Source of the DNA: Byssothecium circinans
Taxonomy: Eukaryota > Ascomycota > Dothideomycetes > Pleosporales > Massarinaceae
Direction: 5' to 3'
DNA: 64,000 nucleotides
Assembly (NCBI GenBank): GCA_010015675.1
Contig: ML976977.1
Span: 1,381,456-1,445,455, forward strand
Shown here: piece after piece, positions 46,059 through 58,160 of the stretch
Position numbering within the stretch: position 1 is the stretch's first letter
How the letters are laid out: each line of letters begins with the position of its first letter
Program-made: the position numbers and the translations under genes
Notes under the pieces: model-generated
Seen by the model: only the letters and a program-made list of their open reading frames with translations
The model's database searches: none
Told to the model about the DNA's origin: nothing

Positions 46059-46897
46059 GCTGAGAGCTTTTGCTCTCTGCATAGGCAATTGATGGGTAAG
46101 CACTATTGGCAGCTTGTCTGTCTTTCAATATGGGGACGGAACTCAAAAGATGGGTGACTGACTTCTTCTTTGGCTGGCGGCTCTGATCAGCCGCAGTATG
46201 CTTCTGGGCGTTTTTGAATGGGAGACGAAAGTGAATCCGGGGGTCTCTTCTGTACATTACACAATGCATAATTTTTGGCTCTAATTTTGTTCATGATCTT
46301 GTTGAGCTCTGAAAAGCGATTCAAGAAGCTGACCTTCACACGGGCGAGTGCAGGGCCCCAGTGCTAGGCGGCAGTGTATAAACTGTCACCAGCCCCCATC
46401 TTCCTTATCTGATTGACTAGTGCTATTCAGTTATCTCTGACTTTCAAGCATTTTCGGGACATTTGGGTTTTTGAAGATTGCTCCTGACATCTGGAGCACT
46501 GCTGCCGCGCCGAGTCCCGTGACTGTAGCTGACAAATGCACGGCCCGTGCACGGAGGCTGAGTCAGACCTTGGCACGCTACTGGGGCTGCTTGTCTTTGT
46601 TCTCCGCACCTCCTGATCCTTTCAACTTCACTCATCCACCCACCCACAACCCCAACCCCACCACGACACACTCGACGCACTCAACCGACTACCGCAGCAC
46701 CAAGTTTTCTTCCCGTCGCCTCAGTCGCAGGGAGCGACAAATCTCAACAAGTCCATCTTCATTAACGGTGAGAGAGCAAGCGGCGGGCATCGCCACACGT
46801 GTCTACGCAAGGGCAGATCGGCTGCGCTTTGGACGTCGCTAGGCTACCTTTTCCCCTACATTCTACATAGCAATACAACTGGTTGCGTTCTCACATC
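46059..46897. other. intergenic between HRP1 and MPE1
   Basis: 3' region of HRP1 and promoter/leader of MPE1 (CACCCACCCACAACCCC and following pyrimidine/C-rich DNA at 46630-46700). No gene is supported. Confidence 0.5.
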
Positions 46898-48571
46898 ATG
46901 TCGTCGTGCGTTTTTTACAAGTTCAAGAACTCCAAGGACCTCGAGCCTATCTGGTTCGATGGCACCAAAATCACCGTCTTCGAGCTGAAGCGGCAGATCA
47001 TGATCGCCTCCGGCCTCGGCGATGGACGCGACATTGACCTCCACATCTACCCGCAGGACGACCCGACAGTCGAATACGATGACGACACAACTTCCATCCT
47101 GCGAACGAACACAGTAATTGCCGTGCGCCGGCCCGCACAACGTGGCCAAGGTCGCGCCGCCCGCTATGTATCCGGCCGCGCTCCTGTGCGAGCCCTAAAG
47201 AAAGCTGACAAGCCTGCCGCCGCCACGGGAGCTCCTTCAACAGAACAAGATCCCGAAGCAGCCTTCTTGGCCGAGTCTGCTGAGGTCTGGAACCGGCAGA
47301 AAGAGACTCTTGCGAATCAACAGTTCGACCGTCGCAACAAAAAGCCCGTCAACGTCCCAGAGCACGAGCCACCGTCTGGCTACGTTTGCTACCGCTGTAA
47401 TCAGAAGGGCCATTGGATCCAGCTGTGCCCAACCAACAACGATCCCGACTTCAAGCCTACTGCGAGAGCCAAACGCACAACTGGCATTCCCCGATCCTTC
47501 CTAAAGACAGTGGAGAAGCCTGCCGATGATGAGGATGCCCGTGGCATCATGTTGAATGCCGACGGTGAATATGTGCGCGTCATGACAGACACAAAGGCTT
47601 GGGACAAGTTTCAAGAGAAGGTGGAAACCGTTAAGGCGCAGGCCGCCAAGCTGGATGCGCTAAAGAAGGAGGCGCGGGAGCTGGGCCTTGAGTGCCCACT
47701 GGACCAGTGCATGTTTGAGAACCCAGTGAAGATGACGTGCTGCGGCAAAACATATTGTCACAAATGTATCGAGGAGGCGCTAGCAGATGGAGATTTAGTA
47801 TGTCCCAACTGTGAGACGGAAGGGGTATTGATTGACGATCTTGCTGCGGATGAGGAAATGGCACAAAAGGTTCAGGATTTCAAGGCACAGAAGGCAAAGG
47901 AGAAGCGAGCAGAAGAGAAGCAGGCCGAAGAGGCGGAGGCGGCGGCAATTGCCAAGCGCGCCTCACCTTCTAGAAATGAAGAAAAGGACAATTCTGTAAC
48001 CCCTTCCGATAAGAAGACACAGCAGGCTGGTGGTGGTGATTCTAGCAATCAACAAGAACAACAGCAACAACAACAGACTACTACCACTACAACTTCCAAG
48101 AAGCGAAAGCAGTCTCCCAATGATATCAAACCACCCACGGCGCCAAAAGCCATGCGCCAAGGCCGCTCTCCCGCCGAGGAAGAGTTCCTGCAGCAAATGG
48201 AAGCGCTCAAGCAAATGCAAGACCAACAATCAGTTGCTAGACCTGTGCCGGCGACCTCGGGTCCTGGTATGCCTTTCCCCGCGATGATGGGCATGGTGCC
48301 TCCGCCCGTCATGAATGGTATGAATGGCATGCAGGGCATGCAGGGTATGAACGGCATGCGGGGAATGAACGGCATGCAGGGTATGAATGGGATGCAGGGC
48401 ATGAATGGTATGAACGGCGGCTTCAACCCTCAGATGAACCAGTGGAACAACGGCGGATACGGCCAAGGATACCCCCAACAACCGAATGGTTCCGGCTACG
48501 GCGGATACAATCAGCATAATATGGGGGGCTATGGTGGGCAGTGGTCCCAGCAGGGCGGTGGATGGTGGTGA
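46898..48571 (+). CDS. MPE1: Mpe1/RBBP6-type subunit of cleavage and polyadenylation factor
   Basis: Single exon, 557 residues, from ATG at 46898 (MSSCVFYKFKNSKDLEPIWF), which is the exact start expected for the ubiquitin-like DWNN domain. Three modules identify it: DWNN (residues 1-80), a CCHC zinc knuckle near 163-178 (CYRCNQKGHWIQLC), and a RING-like finger near 266-305 (CPLDQCMFENPVKMTCCGKT, then YCHKCIEEA and CPNC). Mpe1 is an essential CPF subunit that helps recognise the polyadenylation signal and couples to Pap1; RBBP6 is the animal counterpart. After a Lys/Glu/Ala helical stretch and a Gln/Thr run, the C-terminus is Met-Gly-Asn-rich with tandem GMNGMQ units. It lies 839 bp downstream of HRP1 in the same direction. 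Confidence 0.95.
   Translation: MSSCVFYKFKNSKDLEPIWFDGTKITVFELKRQIMIASGLGDGRDIDLHIYPQDDPTVEYDDDTTSILRTNTVIAVRRPAQRGQGRAARYVSGRAPVRALKKADKPAAATGAPSTEQDPEAAFLAESAEVWNRQKETLANQQFDRRNKKPVNVPEHEPPSGYVCYRCNQKGHWIQLCPTNNDPDFKPTARAKRTTGIPRSFLKTVEKPADDEDARGIMLNADGEYVRVMTDTKAWDKFQEKVETVKAQAAKLDALKKEARELGLECPLDQCMFENPVKMTCCGKTYCHKCIEEALADGDLVCPNCETEGVLIDDLAADEEMAQKVQDFKAQKAKEKRAEEKQAEEAEAAAIAKRASPSRNEEKDNSVTPSDKKTQQAGGGDSSNQQEQQQQQQTTTTTTSKKRKQSPNDIKPPTAPKAMRQGRSPAEEEFLQQMEALKQMQDQQSVARPVPATSGPGMPFPAMMGMVPPPVMNGMNGMQGMQGMNGMRGMNGMQGMNGMQGMNGMNGGFNPQMNQWNNGGYGQGYPQQPNGSGYGGYNQHNMGGYGGQWSQQGGGWW
48318..48425. repeat. short tandem repeat encoding GMNGMQ units in MPE1
   Basis: GGCATGCAGGGTATGAA-like 12-18 bp units repeat about eight times imperfectly. 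They encode Gly-Met-Asn-Gly-Met-Gln residues in the disordered tail. Confidence 0.75.
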
Positions 48572-49326
48572 AGGTGAAGACTGGAGGAGATTTGGTACTT
48601 GGGGGAGTGTCAGTGTCAGCAAGCTGGCAAGTATGTGGCACTTGTATAAAAGAGTTGGGCCTTTGGGCTGCCTTTTTTTCAAATTTTGTTTTTGTTTTGT
48701 TTTCTTGGGCCCGTGGGTTGGGTCTTGTGGATGGAATGGGCTGCTCTTATCTTGCGGGTGGAAAGGGTTTGATGGGCTGGCTGGGTTTGGGCGGAAAGGC
48801 GTTCTTGGTGATAAGGGTAACCGTTACTTGACGGCTATGAAACGGGCGGGAGGGAATCTCTGGACTGTGGTCGTGGCGTTGCGGGTTACTCTTGCATGTT
48901 CTTGCACGTATATAGTCCCGTTTGTTTAGAACCCATATTTTGCGTTGGGGACCGAAATCAAATATACAAATAAATAAATCAATGAATCGATCTTGAAATC
49001 ACGGTCTCTCTTTGTTGCGGTTGTACATATGTATGGAATGGTGAGCACGAAAATACACGCAGCAGCCGACCTGGAAAAAGACACCCGCATGACAATCCAC
49101 GACGGTTCACGGGAACCAGGTGGAAGGTTCAACAGTTGATATAGCTATACGAACAAAGTGCGCTACAAACACCGTCCTCCTCATCAATGGGCAGCCATAC
49201 AACCATGTGCCCCAAAAGGCCGACTGGGCCTCCTCCGCTTCAACTTTGGCTAGTCTTCGCTAGGCTTCCGACCTAGTGATGGGCATTTTTTGGTAGGAGT
49301 TACCCGAGCAAGACTATCCGCAAATA
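48572..49326. other. intergenic between convergent genes
   Basis: 3' regions of MPE1 (plus) and the Zn2Cys6 gene (minus). T-rich runs at 48672-48705 may serve transcription termination. No gene is supported. Confidence 0.45.
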
Positions 49327-51474
49327 TTAGCAAAAAAAAACCCACGTCTGTGTATCGTCTAATCGCCACGTACCTTCCCAACCCCAGTCCTCCATCACAC
49401 CGAGGAAATGCAGTCTGCCTTGGACCGTATACTCCACGTTCCCACTGCGCGTGAGGGCATCGACGCCTTTCTTAAAGGCCGCCGAGATAGGGAACTCGGA
49501 CCGCATCGCCCCTTTGCGCTTTCCAAGGCTTGCTTGCGGCGAGCCTTCTTTTCCGTTGGGGGATTCAGTGAGGACGTCGGAACCTCCAGAGTCAACACGG
49601 TCGGTTGGGGAGATTCCAGAAGTCACGCTCATTCCTCCACCATATACCTCAGCAATATACTCGTCCCTCCTTCTCCACACTTCTTCGGTGATTTCGAGGC
49701 ATCGATCCACTATGTCAGTGACCATCCGTTTGGACATGACTCGCCAGCGTTCCCTTACGAATTCGCGATCTTCCAGGTCCACGGCTTCGGAGCCTGCTAC
49801 CATAAGCGGATATGTGTGGACAATGGTCGTGTGCGATGTAGACGATATAGTGGCGAGGTAAACCAGCGTTTTCTGCGCAATCTCGCCCACCGACGACAAA
49901 TTCGGCAATTCAGGGACCGCTTGCTGTAGATACAGATACGTGCACCAACGGTACGCTTCGGCCGTCTGGATCGCATCCGACATATTTGACGTCGGGTTTT
50001 CAACCTGCTCAAGATCGACGGCTGGGGTCCACCTCTCGATCGCTTTCCTCAGCTCGATAGCACGGGAGATAATCACCGGGGAGTTGCGTTTTGCCCTTCT
50101 GGTTCGAACCTGAGTGACGAGATCTCCTACACGGCCGATGATGGGAAATAGGGTTGACGAATAGCCCATCAGGGGGTCGAGCTCATCTGTGCAGGTGTAA
50201 GGCTCATAAGTGCCGAAGAGGGAGAGCAGCTCCGAGTTCAAGGGAGAACCGCAGTCGGAGGTCAGACGTTGGATGACGTCCATGTATATCCATGTATTAG
50301 CGAGGAACCTCAGTCGAGCTGACGCTTCGCCCGTCGGCTGGGCAAACTTGCGATTCGACAATGCGTCCTGGAGCAAGACTCTGGCGCCTCGAATGTGATC
50401 TCGACCCGTTGGCGATTTTTGGAAGTCCCAAGTTTCTGCAAAGCCCAACGCTATCATTGAAGCTAGTGCTGCCTCAATCTGCATTGTCCCACTGTTCAGC
50501 TCAATTTCTAGAGCTTGCGTGCTCTTCTGGATATGCACGAGGCCTCTTTCGCTCATGGCAGGCTCAGATCTGCTTAGCTGCAAGCACGTCATTGCAGCAA
50601 CGGCGTGGAACAGCGCCGTTGAGTCCTTGACCATGGGCCATATGAGCGTGCTCCAAGGGTTCTTGCTGGGCTCGTCATATATCGACAGAATCTCGCAGGT
50701 TTGTTGGTGGAATAGAGACGCCACCTTCTCGAGACTATCGGTCTCTTCTTCCGTATGCGGGCCATATGTGAGGGCGGGCACCTCAAGCGATGATGGTGTG
50801 GGGGGCGAGGCGAGGAGAAAGTTCTCGAGATCCAGATTGAAGGGCAGGTTGTGATGCTCATGTGTAGGATCGCTGGAATCATGGGTGAAGTGGAATGGCT
50901 CGTCATTGGAGCCTTGCATCTCGAAGCTGGGAAGAATATGCCAGGGGAGTTCGAGGCCAATGTCAGAGAAGGAAAAGTCAAACCCTTCAGCTGGAGGCCA
51001 AGAATGTGTAGGGCTGTCCGAAGGATCCTCATGAGCAAGCTGGTCGTCAGCAGGAAGCTGGGCTTGGTTTGGGGATGCATCTGATGCCTGATGCGGTCTT
51101 GACGGTGGAGTTGTATTCCTTGAACGGTCTGTAGTGGTTGTGCGTGCTGCAAGAGGCTTTTCGACGGCTCGGAAACGGATTTCTTTCTTGTAGCCTCCGC
51201 ATTTCATCCTCCGGCGGAGGCACTGATTGCAAGCCGGCTTCGTCTCATCGCACTTGACTCTTCGCGCCTTGCACGTCACGCATCCTTCACGTCAGTTAGT
51301 GTCTTTCGCGCAACAGAAGTTCAATGAAATAGATGAAACGAACATGCCATTGCGACTCTTGGTAGACGATTTTCGTCTCGCTGCTTCTTCGGGGAAAGAT
51401 GAGTGGGTCTTTGAGGTTCCGGCCACTGGGGACCGCTGGCCGTACGAGTGTTGAAGGTTGGTTTCCTGAGACAT
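49327..51474 (-). CDS. Zn2Cys6 fungal transcription factor
   Basis: Exons 51474-51348 and 51284-49327 on the minus strand give 694 residues. The binuclear zinc cluster CVTCKARRVKCDETKPAC followed by NQCLRRRMKC has the exact C-x2-C-x6-C-x6-C-x2-C-x6-C spacing. It is only complete if a 63-nt GC-AG intron (donor GCATGT, branch ACTAAC, acceptor GAAG) joins SRNG to CVTC. The rest matches the fungal-specific regulatory domain 2 type (PF11951): helical repeats such as FHQQTCEILSIYDEPSKNPW and ALASMIALGFAETWDF. Alternative end: a consensus donor GTACGT after DWGWE at about 49371 could splice to 49313 and end the protein at 49300. Target genes are unknown, and its neighbours do not suggest a pathway cluster. 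Confidence 0.9.
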
Positions 51475-52307
51475 GGTGGCGAATCTGTTCGGGGGTGCGT
51501 CGGAGGTTGAATATAGCCGCCTACGCTCTGTCGCTATTCTGCTAATGAGTGCTGCCGTCGTCTATGATGCTACCGTGTATTGGTATGGGGGTTGGGAGTA
51601 AAATAGGGCGAAGGCATGGTGGTGTCTGGAGTTATCGCAATGAATGACCGATAAGTGATGTCGGGCTGTTGTGGGTTGGGAAAGTACGCCGGACTAGAAC
51701 CCCGCGCGGCCCAAAATGGAAAAAACTCCCTGCACCTCGTGACTTTCGGCGGTTCGAATGTTTCCAAGTTTGGCCGCGTGACCATTTCTGTGATGTGTTC
51801 CTACATGAATTGGCCAACAAGACGTGGAACGGGGTAGAAGCGCTTCATATATCGCTAGCTTTGCCAATACCGCTGAATACCTCTGCATACTACACCTTGC
51901 AGGTGGAAGCTATGTCACATGCAGTATCTTATCTCACCGTCATGGTGGCACAGGTGGGGGACCGCGACTGCGTTATCTCCTGTAGCCTCTGATAGGCTGC
52001 ACAATGATGACTTCTGTGCATGATGAAGAGCTAAAAGGTTATTGTAACGGGCATGCATTTTCCCTGCAGTGGTTGACGAATGGCGCCCGATTTCAGCGTC
52101 ATCTCAACGTCTGGGTCCATGCAGGTCGATAATTGAGTGTCCGGATCGAGACTAGCCGACCAAGCTCCAGCCGCAGGGCCAGAATCGCAGATCTCCAGAT
52201 CTCGACTCGTCACATCCTCGGCGCCTCCAACATCAACTTCAGCCCTCGCATCCACATGCATCTCTTCCTCAAGGCGCAACTGTTAGGCAGCGCACTTAGT
52301 GAAAAAA
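51475..52307. other. intergenic, no supported gene
   Basis: Promoter of the Zn2Cys6 gene on the left; further right, short open frames without motifs. Confidence 0.4.
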
Positions 52308-52960
52308 GTGGACCACATGCTACAAAGCTTTAACCAATGTAGGTTTACGCGAGGCTCACGTAACCTGCCACACGAAATAACCCGGAGGCTATAGGAAACG
52401 ATAGGCCCATGTGGTAATGACATATCGAGCTGGGAAGAAAGGCTGAGGGAATGAAATAGACAAGACGACTCTGTACGAGCACAGTAGCCAAAAAGGCGGA
52501 AGCTTCCTAGAGCGCAGACCACGAACAGACCGAAGTCCACTCGCGAAATACGCCCCGACAACCCGAACATCTCTCCACCACATGCTACAGAGCGGCTTAC
52601 GCCCACAGCACTGTAAGGCACGGGGATGAGAGCAAGCTCAGCACCTCACGTAACCTGCCACACGAAGGACCCAGTAGGTGACGATAGGCCCATGCGGTAT
52701 CGAGATGTCGAGCTTGGGAAGAAGGGCGGAAGGAGGGTGAAAATAGACAAGAAGACTCTGTACGAACACAGGAGCCAAAAGGAGGCAACCTTGGAACCCG
52801 AACATCTCTCCACCACATGCTACAGAGCGGCTTACGCCCACAGCACTGTAAGGCACGAAGATGAGAGCAAGCTCAACACCTTACGCAACCTGCCACACGA
52901 AATAACCCGAAGGTCCCGGCCGATAGGCCCATGTAGTGTTGAGATGTCGAGCTTAGGAAG
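52308..52960. repeat. noncoding tandem repeat block, 2-3 long units
   Basis: Units start with CACGTAACCTGCCACACGAA at 52357 (290 bp), the like at 52647 (235 bp) and a diverged copy TACGCAACCTGCCACACGAA at 52882 (partial). A 79-bp segment (CCCGAACATCTCTCCACCAC and onward to CTGTAAGGCACG) is nearly identical at 52562-52640 and 52797-52875. A truncated upstream copy begins at about 52308 (CCACATGCTACAAAGC). Unit 1 carries an extra internal segment of about 55 bp. Confidence 0.85.
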
Positions 52961-53886
52961 AGGCTGGGGAGTGAGTGAGGTGGTGGGTCGGGGCCTTTTA
53001 TAAGAGGAGGGAAGGGTCGAGAGCGCGTGGAACACTTTTCGCGCCAAGCTTGGCACCAGTGACAAACGCTCAACGACCTTCGACGTGCAGAACTTCAGGA
53101 GGAGCCGTATGCCACACCCCGTAAGTCAACTTCTACGTGCTCATTCCAAAACTTCGCGATCAATGGGAGGAGTGGGTCTAGAGCTTATACAAAGAGGGGA
53201 TGTGAGCAAGTTCTTGGCTGTCAAGAGGATACTGGTCGCTGGTGGATGGGTCAGCAGTGGTTGATGAGGAGGTGTAAGGGTAGTTCTCGGCTCAGTCAAG
53301 ATTCTCCTTGCTTACGTCTTTGCCTACTACAACTTAACAAGAGCCATTACTATCAACTGCAGGACTTTCCTAACATTTATTTTTGTTCTACCGTGTTTCT
53401 ACAATGCTGCAACTATGTAGGCTAAGTAATAGATAGTATAAGCGAGCATAGCAAATTAGGAAGACAGCATTAATCTAAGAAGATTATAAAGAAGATAACA
53501 TGCTTAGATTGGTTAAATGTAAAGACTTATTGTACATTATATATACACTTAGTATATCCTTAAAGCGTAGGAGGTAGAATATGTCGATACAGTAGATGAG
53601 TTGAAGTCTGAACTAGAATCAGCCTAACCTGTTTCAGATATGCCGAATGTAGCCGATGACGCAGTTCCGAACCGCGGGGCACCAACTATGCTCCCACTCT
53701 CATTCTGTCGTATTCATTACATCGGCCCGCTGCTATCGCGTGCTGTACGTGAAATACCCATGCGTAATAGTAATCCCTAGTTATCCTTCCAGTCCTTTTC
53801 GCGCTTCTTGCTTTGCGTCTTTGTCAACTTGTCTGTACAACACGCACCCTCAAAGCTTTGATTTCGAAAGTTTATAGCTACAAAAC
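52961..53886. other. intergenic with AT-rich island upstream of 5-oxoprolinase
   Basis: Positions about 53330-53630 are AT-rich with stops in every frame (RIP-like). The last 150 bp are the promoter and leader of the next gene. No gene is supported. Confidence 0.45.
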
Positions 53887-56800
53887 ATGGGCTCAGTAAA
53901 GATCGGAGAGCGGGGAATCCGCATTGCCATAGATGTGAGCTAACCCTGATTCCATGTTGAAGATACAATTTCTTACAATGTGTAGAGAGGCGGCACCTTC
54001 ACAGACTGTGTGGGCAACCCTGGCACAGGCAAGATGGAAGACGATGTCCTCATAAAACTCCTCTCGGTCGATCCCTCCAACTACGACGACGCGCCCCTCG
54101 AAGGCATCCGGCGCCTGCTTTCCAAATTCACCGGCAAGGAGATCCCGCGCGGCGAGCCCCTCGACACCTCCAAGATCGAATCGATACGAATGGGCACCAC
54201 GGTTGCCACGAATGCGCTGCTCGAACGCAAGGGAGAGGATATTGCGATGGTGGTGTCGAAGGGGTTCAAGGATTGTCTGGCTATAGGGAATCAGTCGCGG
54301 CCGAACATCTTCGCGCTTGATATTCGGAAACCGGAGGTGCTGTATAAGAAGGTGGTGGAGATTGAGGAAAGGGTCACACTGGAGGACTACGCGGAGGATC
54401 CGGAGAGGAATGATACGAAAGCAAAGAGTATAGAAGAGGCTGGGCAGGATGCAGAGCTCGTTAAGGGTTTGTCGGGGGAGACCGTGAGGATACTACAGAG
54501 ACCGCAGGAGGAGGGCATAAGAAAGCAGCTACAGGAGGTGTACGATGGTGGACTACGGAGTATAGCTGTGTGTTTGATGCATGGCTACACGTATCCAAAT
54601 CATGAGGCATTGGTGGGCAAAATCGCGAAAGAGATTGGGTTCGAACATGTGAGTTTGAGTCATGAGCTTATGCCTATGATCAAGTTAGTACCTAGAGCTA
54701 CGTCGGCGTGCGCTGATGCTTACCTGACTCCGGCGATACGGAAATACATTGATGGCTTCTCCAAAGGCTTTGAAGGTGGGCTCGGCACGAAGAGTGTGAA
54801 GCGGGAAGAGGGTTCGAAAGGTGCGCGTTGCGAATTCATGCAGTCAGATGGTGGTCTGGTGGACGTTGACATCTTCTCCGGTCTTAAGGCTATTCTCTCG
54901 GGGCCGGCAGGAGGCGTCGTGGGATATGCCCTCACTTCGTACGACCCACAGACCAAGGTGCCAGTCATTGGGTTTGATATGGGTGGCACTAGTACAGACG
55001 TGAGCAGATATGGCGCGGGAAGATACGACCACGTCTTTGAAACTACAACCGCCGGTGTGACCATCCAGTCACCCCAGCTCGACATCAACACGGTTGCAGC
55101 CGGAGGTGGGTCACGCCTGTTTTGGAAGAATGGGCTCTTCGTCGTTGGACCTGAATCAGCAAGCGCACACCCTGGACCTGCGTGCTATCGCAAAGGCGGA
55201 CCATTGACCATCACGGATGCGAACTTGTTTCTTGGTCGCCTACTGCCCGACTTCTTCCCTAAGATCTTCGGCAAGAACGAGGATGAAGGATTGGACGCAG
55301 AGGCGAGCGAGAAACTCTTCAAGGAGCTCGCAGAGCAAATCAACAACGAGGTCGCGGGTGGAAACAAGGACAAGGAAATGTCGCTAGATGAGATTGCGAA
55401 TGGCTTCATCAAGATCGCGAACGAGACAATGACACGCCCAATCCGCAGCTTGACCGAAGCACGCGGCCACGATACATCAATACACAGACTCGCGACGTTT
55501 GGCGGCGCGGGGGGCCAACACGCGGTGGCTATTGCGGAGGCTTTGGGAATATCGCAGATACTGGTCCACAGATACTCGTCAGTGCTTTCGGCGTACGGCA
55601 TGGCTTTGGCAGACGTCGTGGATGAGAGGCAAGAGCCAGAATCGAGGATCTGGTCAGATGAGAAAGACACGAAAGAGTACCTGCAGCAGAAAATGAAGGA
55701 ATTGAAATCAAAGTCCACGACAACACTCAAGGATCAAGGATTTGAAGACGACCAGATTCATTTCGAAGAGTATTTGAACCTCCGGTACCGAGGGACTGAG
55801 TCAGCGCTCATGATCGTGAAGCCCACAAAGGAGGAGGCCGAAGCGGAGTATGGTGGTGATGACTGGGCATTTGGGAAAGCATTCGTCAAGCAGCACGAAC
55901 AAGAGTTCGGATTCACTCTGCCTGACCGTGACATCATTGTAGATGATGTCCGAGCACGTGGTATTGGCAAGATATTTGAAGGCCTGGAAAAGACGGTGGA
56001 CGAGCAGCTTAAAGAGATCAAGCCGAAAGATCTGAGGAAGGACGAGAAGGTTTACGGAATACGGAAAGTCTTCTTTGAGGGTGGGCGGCGAGATACGGCT
56101 ATCTACAAGCTTGAGGACCTAGAAGTTGGCGATCGCATCAAGGGCCCTGCAATTATCGCAGATGGTACGCAGACGATTGTGGTGACGCCGGACGCATCTG
56201 CACTCATCATTGACACACATGTTGTGATCAATATTGGCGAAAGCGACGGACAGGACCAACAGATCGGCACAAAAGAAGTAGATCCGATCATGCTAAGTAT
56301 CTTTGCGCATCGCTTTATGGCTATCGCGGAGCAGATGGGCCGAGCATTGCAGAAGACAAGTGTTTCCACCAACGTTAAAGAACGACTCGATTACTCTTGT
56401 GCACTCTTTGACGCCGAAGGTGGTCTCGTCGCAAACGGTACGTTACTACGCGCAACTCTCAATGGTTTTGCTAATCGTGTGCAGCACCCCATCTTCCCGT
56501 GCATCTCGGGAGTATGTCAACATGCGTCCGCAAGCAAGCCGCTATATGGAAAGGCAAGCTCAACAAGGGCGATGTTCTCGTCTCGAATCATCCCATGTTC
56601 GGCGGCACCCATCTTCCCGACATTACTGTAATCACGCCAGCGTTCAGCGGCGACAAGATCATCTTCTATGTCGCATCCCGTGCCCATCACGCAGATATCG
56701 GTGGTATCCTCCCCGGTAGTATGCCTCCTCATTCCCGCGAACTCTTCCAAGAAGGTGCGGCTATCAAATCCGAAAAGCTAGTCTCCGAAGGCCACTTCAA

Positions 56801-58160
56801 CGAAAAGCGCATCACTGAACTTCTCCTCGATGAACCCGGCCAGTATCCTGGCTGTTCTGGCACACGATGTTTGAGCGACAATATCAACGACCTCAAAGCA
56901 CAGGTCGCTGCCAACCAGAAGGGCATTAATTTGATCTCAACACTCATGTCCGACTACGGCGAAGAGGTTGTAACGTTCTACATGCACAACATCCAAGCCA
57001 ACGCCGAAACCTCGGTCCGCAACTTACTCAAAGACGTCTACAGGCGTTTCGAAGGGCAAGATCTATCTGCCGAAGAGTTCATGGACGATGGCTCCCCAAT
57101 CCGTCTTAAAGTCACCATCGACCCTGAAAAAGGCGAAGCAGTTTTCGATTTCAGCGGCACAGGCCCCGAAGTATACGGCAACATCAACGCGCCTGAAGCA
57201 GTCACTTACTCCGCCATCATCTACTGTCTCCGCTGCCTCATCAGCGAAGACATTCCCCTGAACCAAGGCTGCCTGAAGCCCATCCACGTCCTCATCCCCA
57301 AGAAGTCCTTCCTCTCACCCTCCGACAACGCCGCAGTCGTAGGCGGCAACGTACTCACCTCCCAGCGCGTCACGGATGTCGTGCTCAAAGCGTTCCGCGC
57401 GTGCGCGGCGTCACAAGGCGATACGAATAACCTAACCTTCGGCTTCGGCGGCACTTCGTACTCCTCTGGCTCCCCAGAACGTAAAGAAACAAAGGGCTTC
57501 GGGTACTACGAAACTATCGCCGGAGGTTCGGGCGCGGGTCCCACGTGGGAGGGCACTAGTGGTGTACACACGCATATGACGAATACGCGTATCACGGACT
57601 CCGAGGTCTTTGAACGCAGATATCCCGTTCTCCTCCGCGAATTCGGTCTGAGGACTGGCTCGGCGGGACTAGGCATGCATAATGGCGGTGAAGGCGTGAT
57701 CCGCGACATTGAGTTCCGCATCCCGGTACAAGTCAGTATTCTGAGCGAGAGGAGAGTATACCACCCCTATGGCATGGAAGGCGGCGGTGACGCAGCATGT
57801 GGTTTAAACATCTGGGTCCGCAAAGTCGACAAAGAATCCCTTGACAGGAACAGCGATACGCAAAGTTCGGCCGATGAGCCCGAAGCAAAGACATCCGGCG
57901 CCGTGGAGGGCTTGGAAGCGAAGCAGAAAGAACTGGTTAAGGAAAAGGAAGAAGACGTAGAGTACAGGTATATCAATCTCGGGGCCAAGAACACAGCGAG
58001 TATGCGGCCGGGCGAGAGGATTATTATACATACGCCTGGTGGCGGAGGTTGGGGGAGAGAGGGTGAAGAGAGGAGGGTGGAGGGGAGAAAGGATCCGAAG
58101 GAGGCGTGGAGAGGGGGGAGTGTGGCGGGGAGGCAGGCGACTGCTGAGGCAAGTGCATAG
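53887..58160 (+). CDS. OXP1: ATP-dependent 5-oxoprolinase
   Basis: Exons 53887-53934, 53986-56437 and 56485-58160 give 1391 residues, near the family length (about 1290) with extra low-complexity near the C-terminus. The enzyme hydrolyses 5-oxo-L-proline to glutamate with ATP in glutathione turnover. The hydantoinase A half has the phosphate-binding start [35 protein letters not shown], and [15 protein letters not shown]. The hydantoinase B half starts near [20 protein letters not shown] and has [25 protein letters not shown] and [13 protein letters not shown], ending HTPGGGGWG. Introns of 51 and 47 nt are needed: the first restores the nucleotide-binding loop, the second joins [10 protein letters not shown]. 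An insert around GSVEG-type charged sequence (about 1290-1330) is not part of the usual core. Confidence 0.96.
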
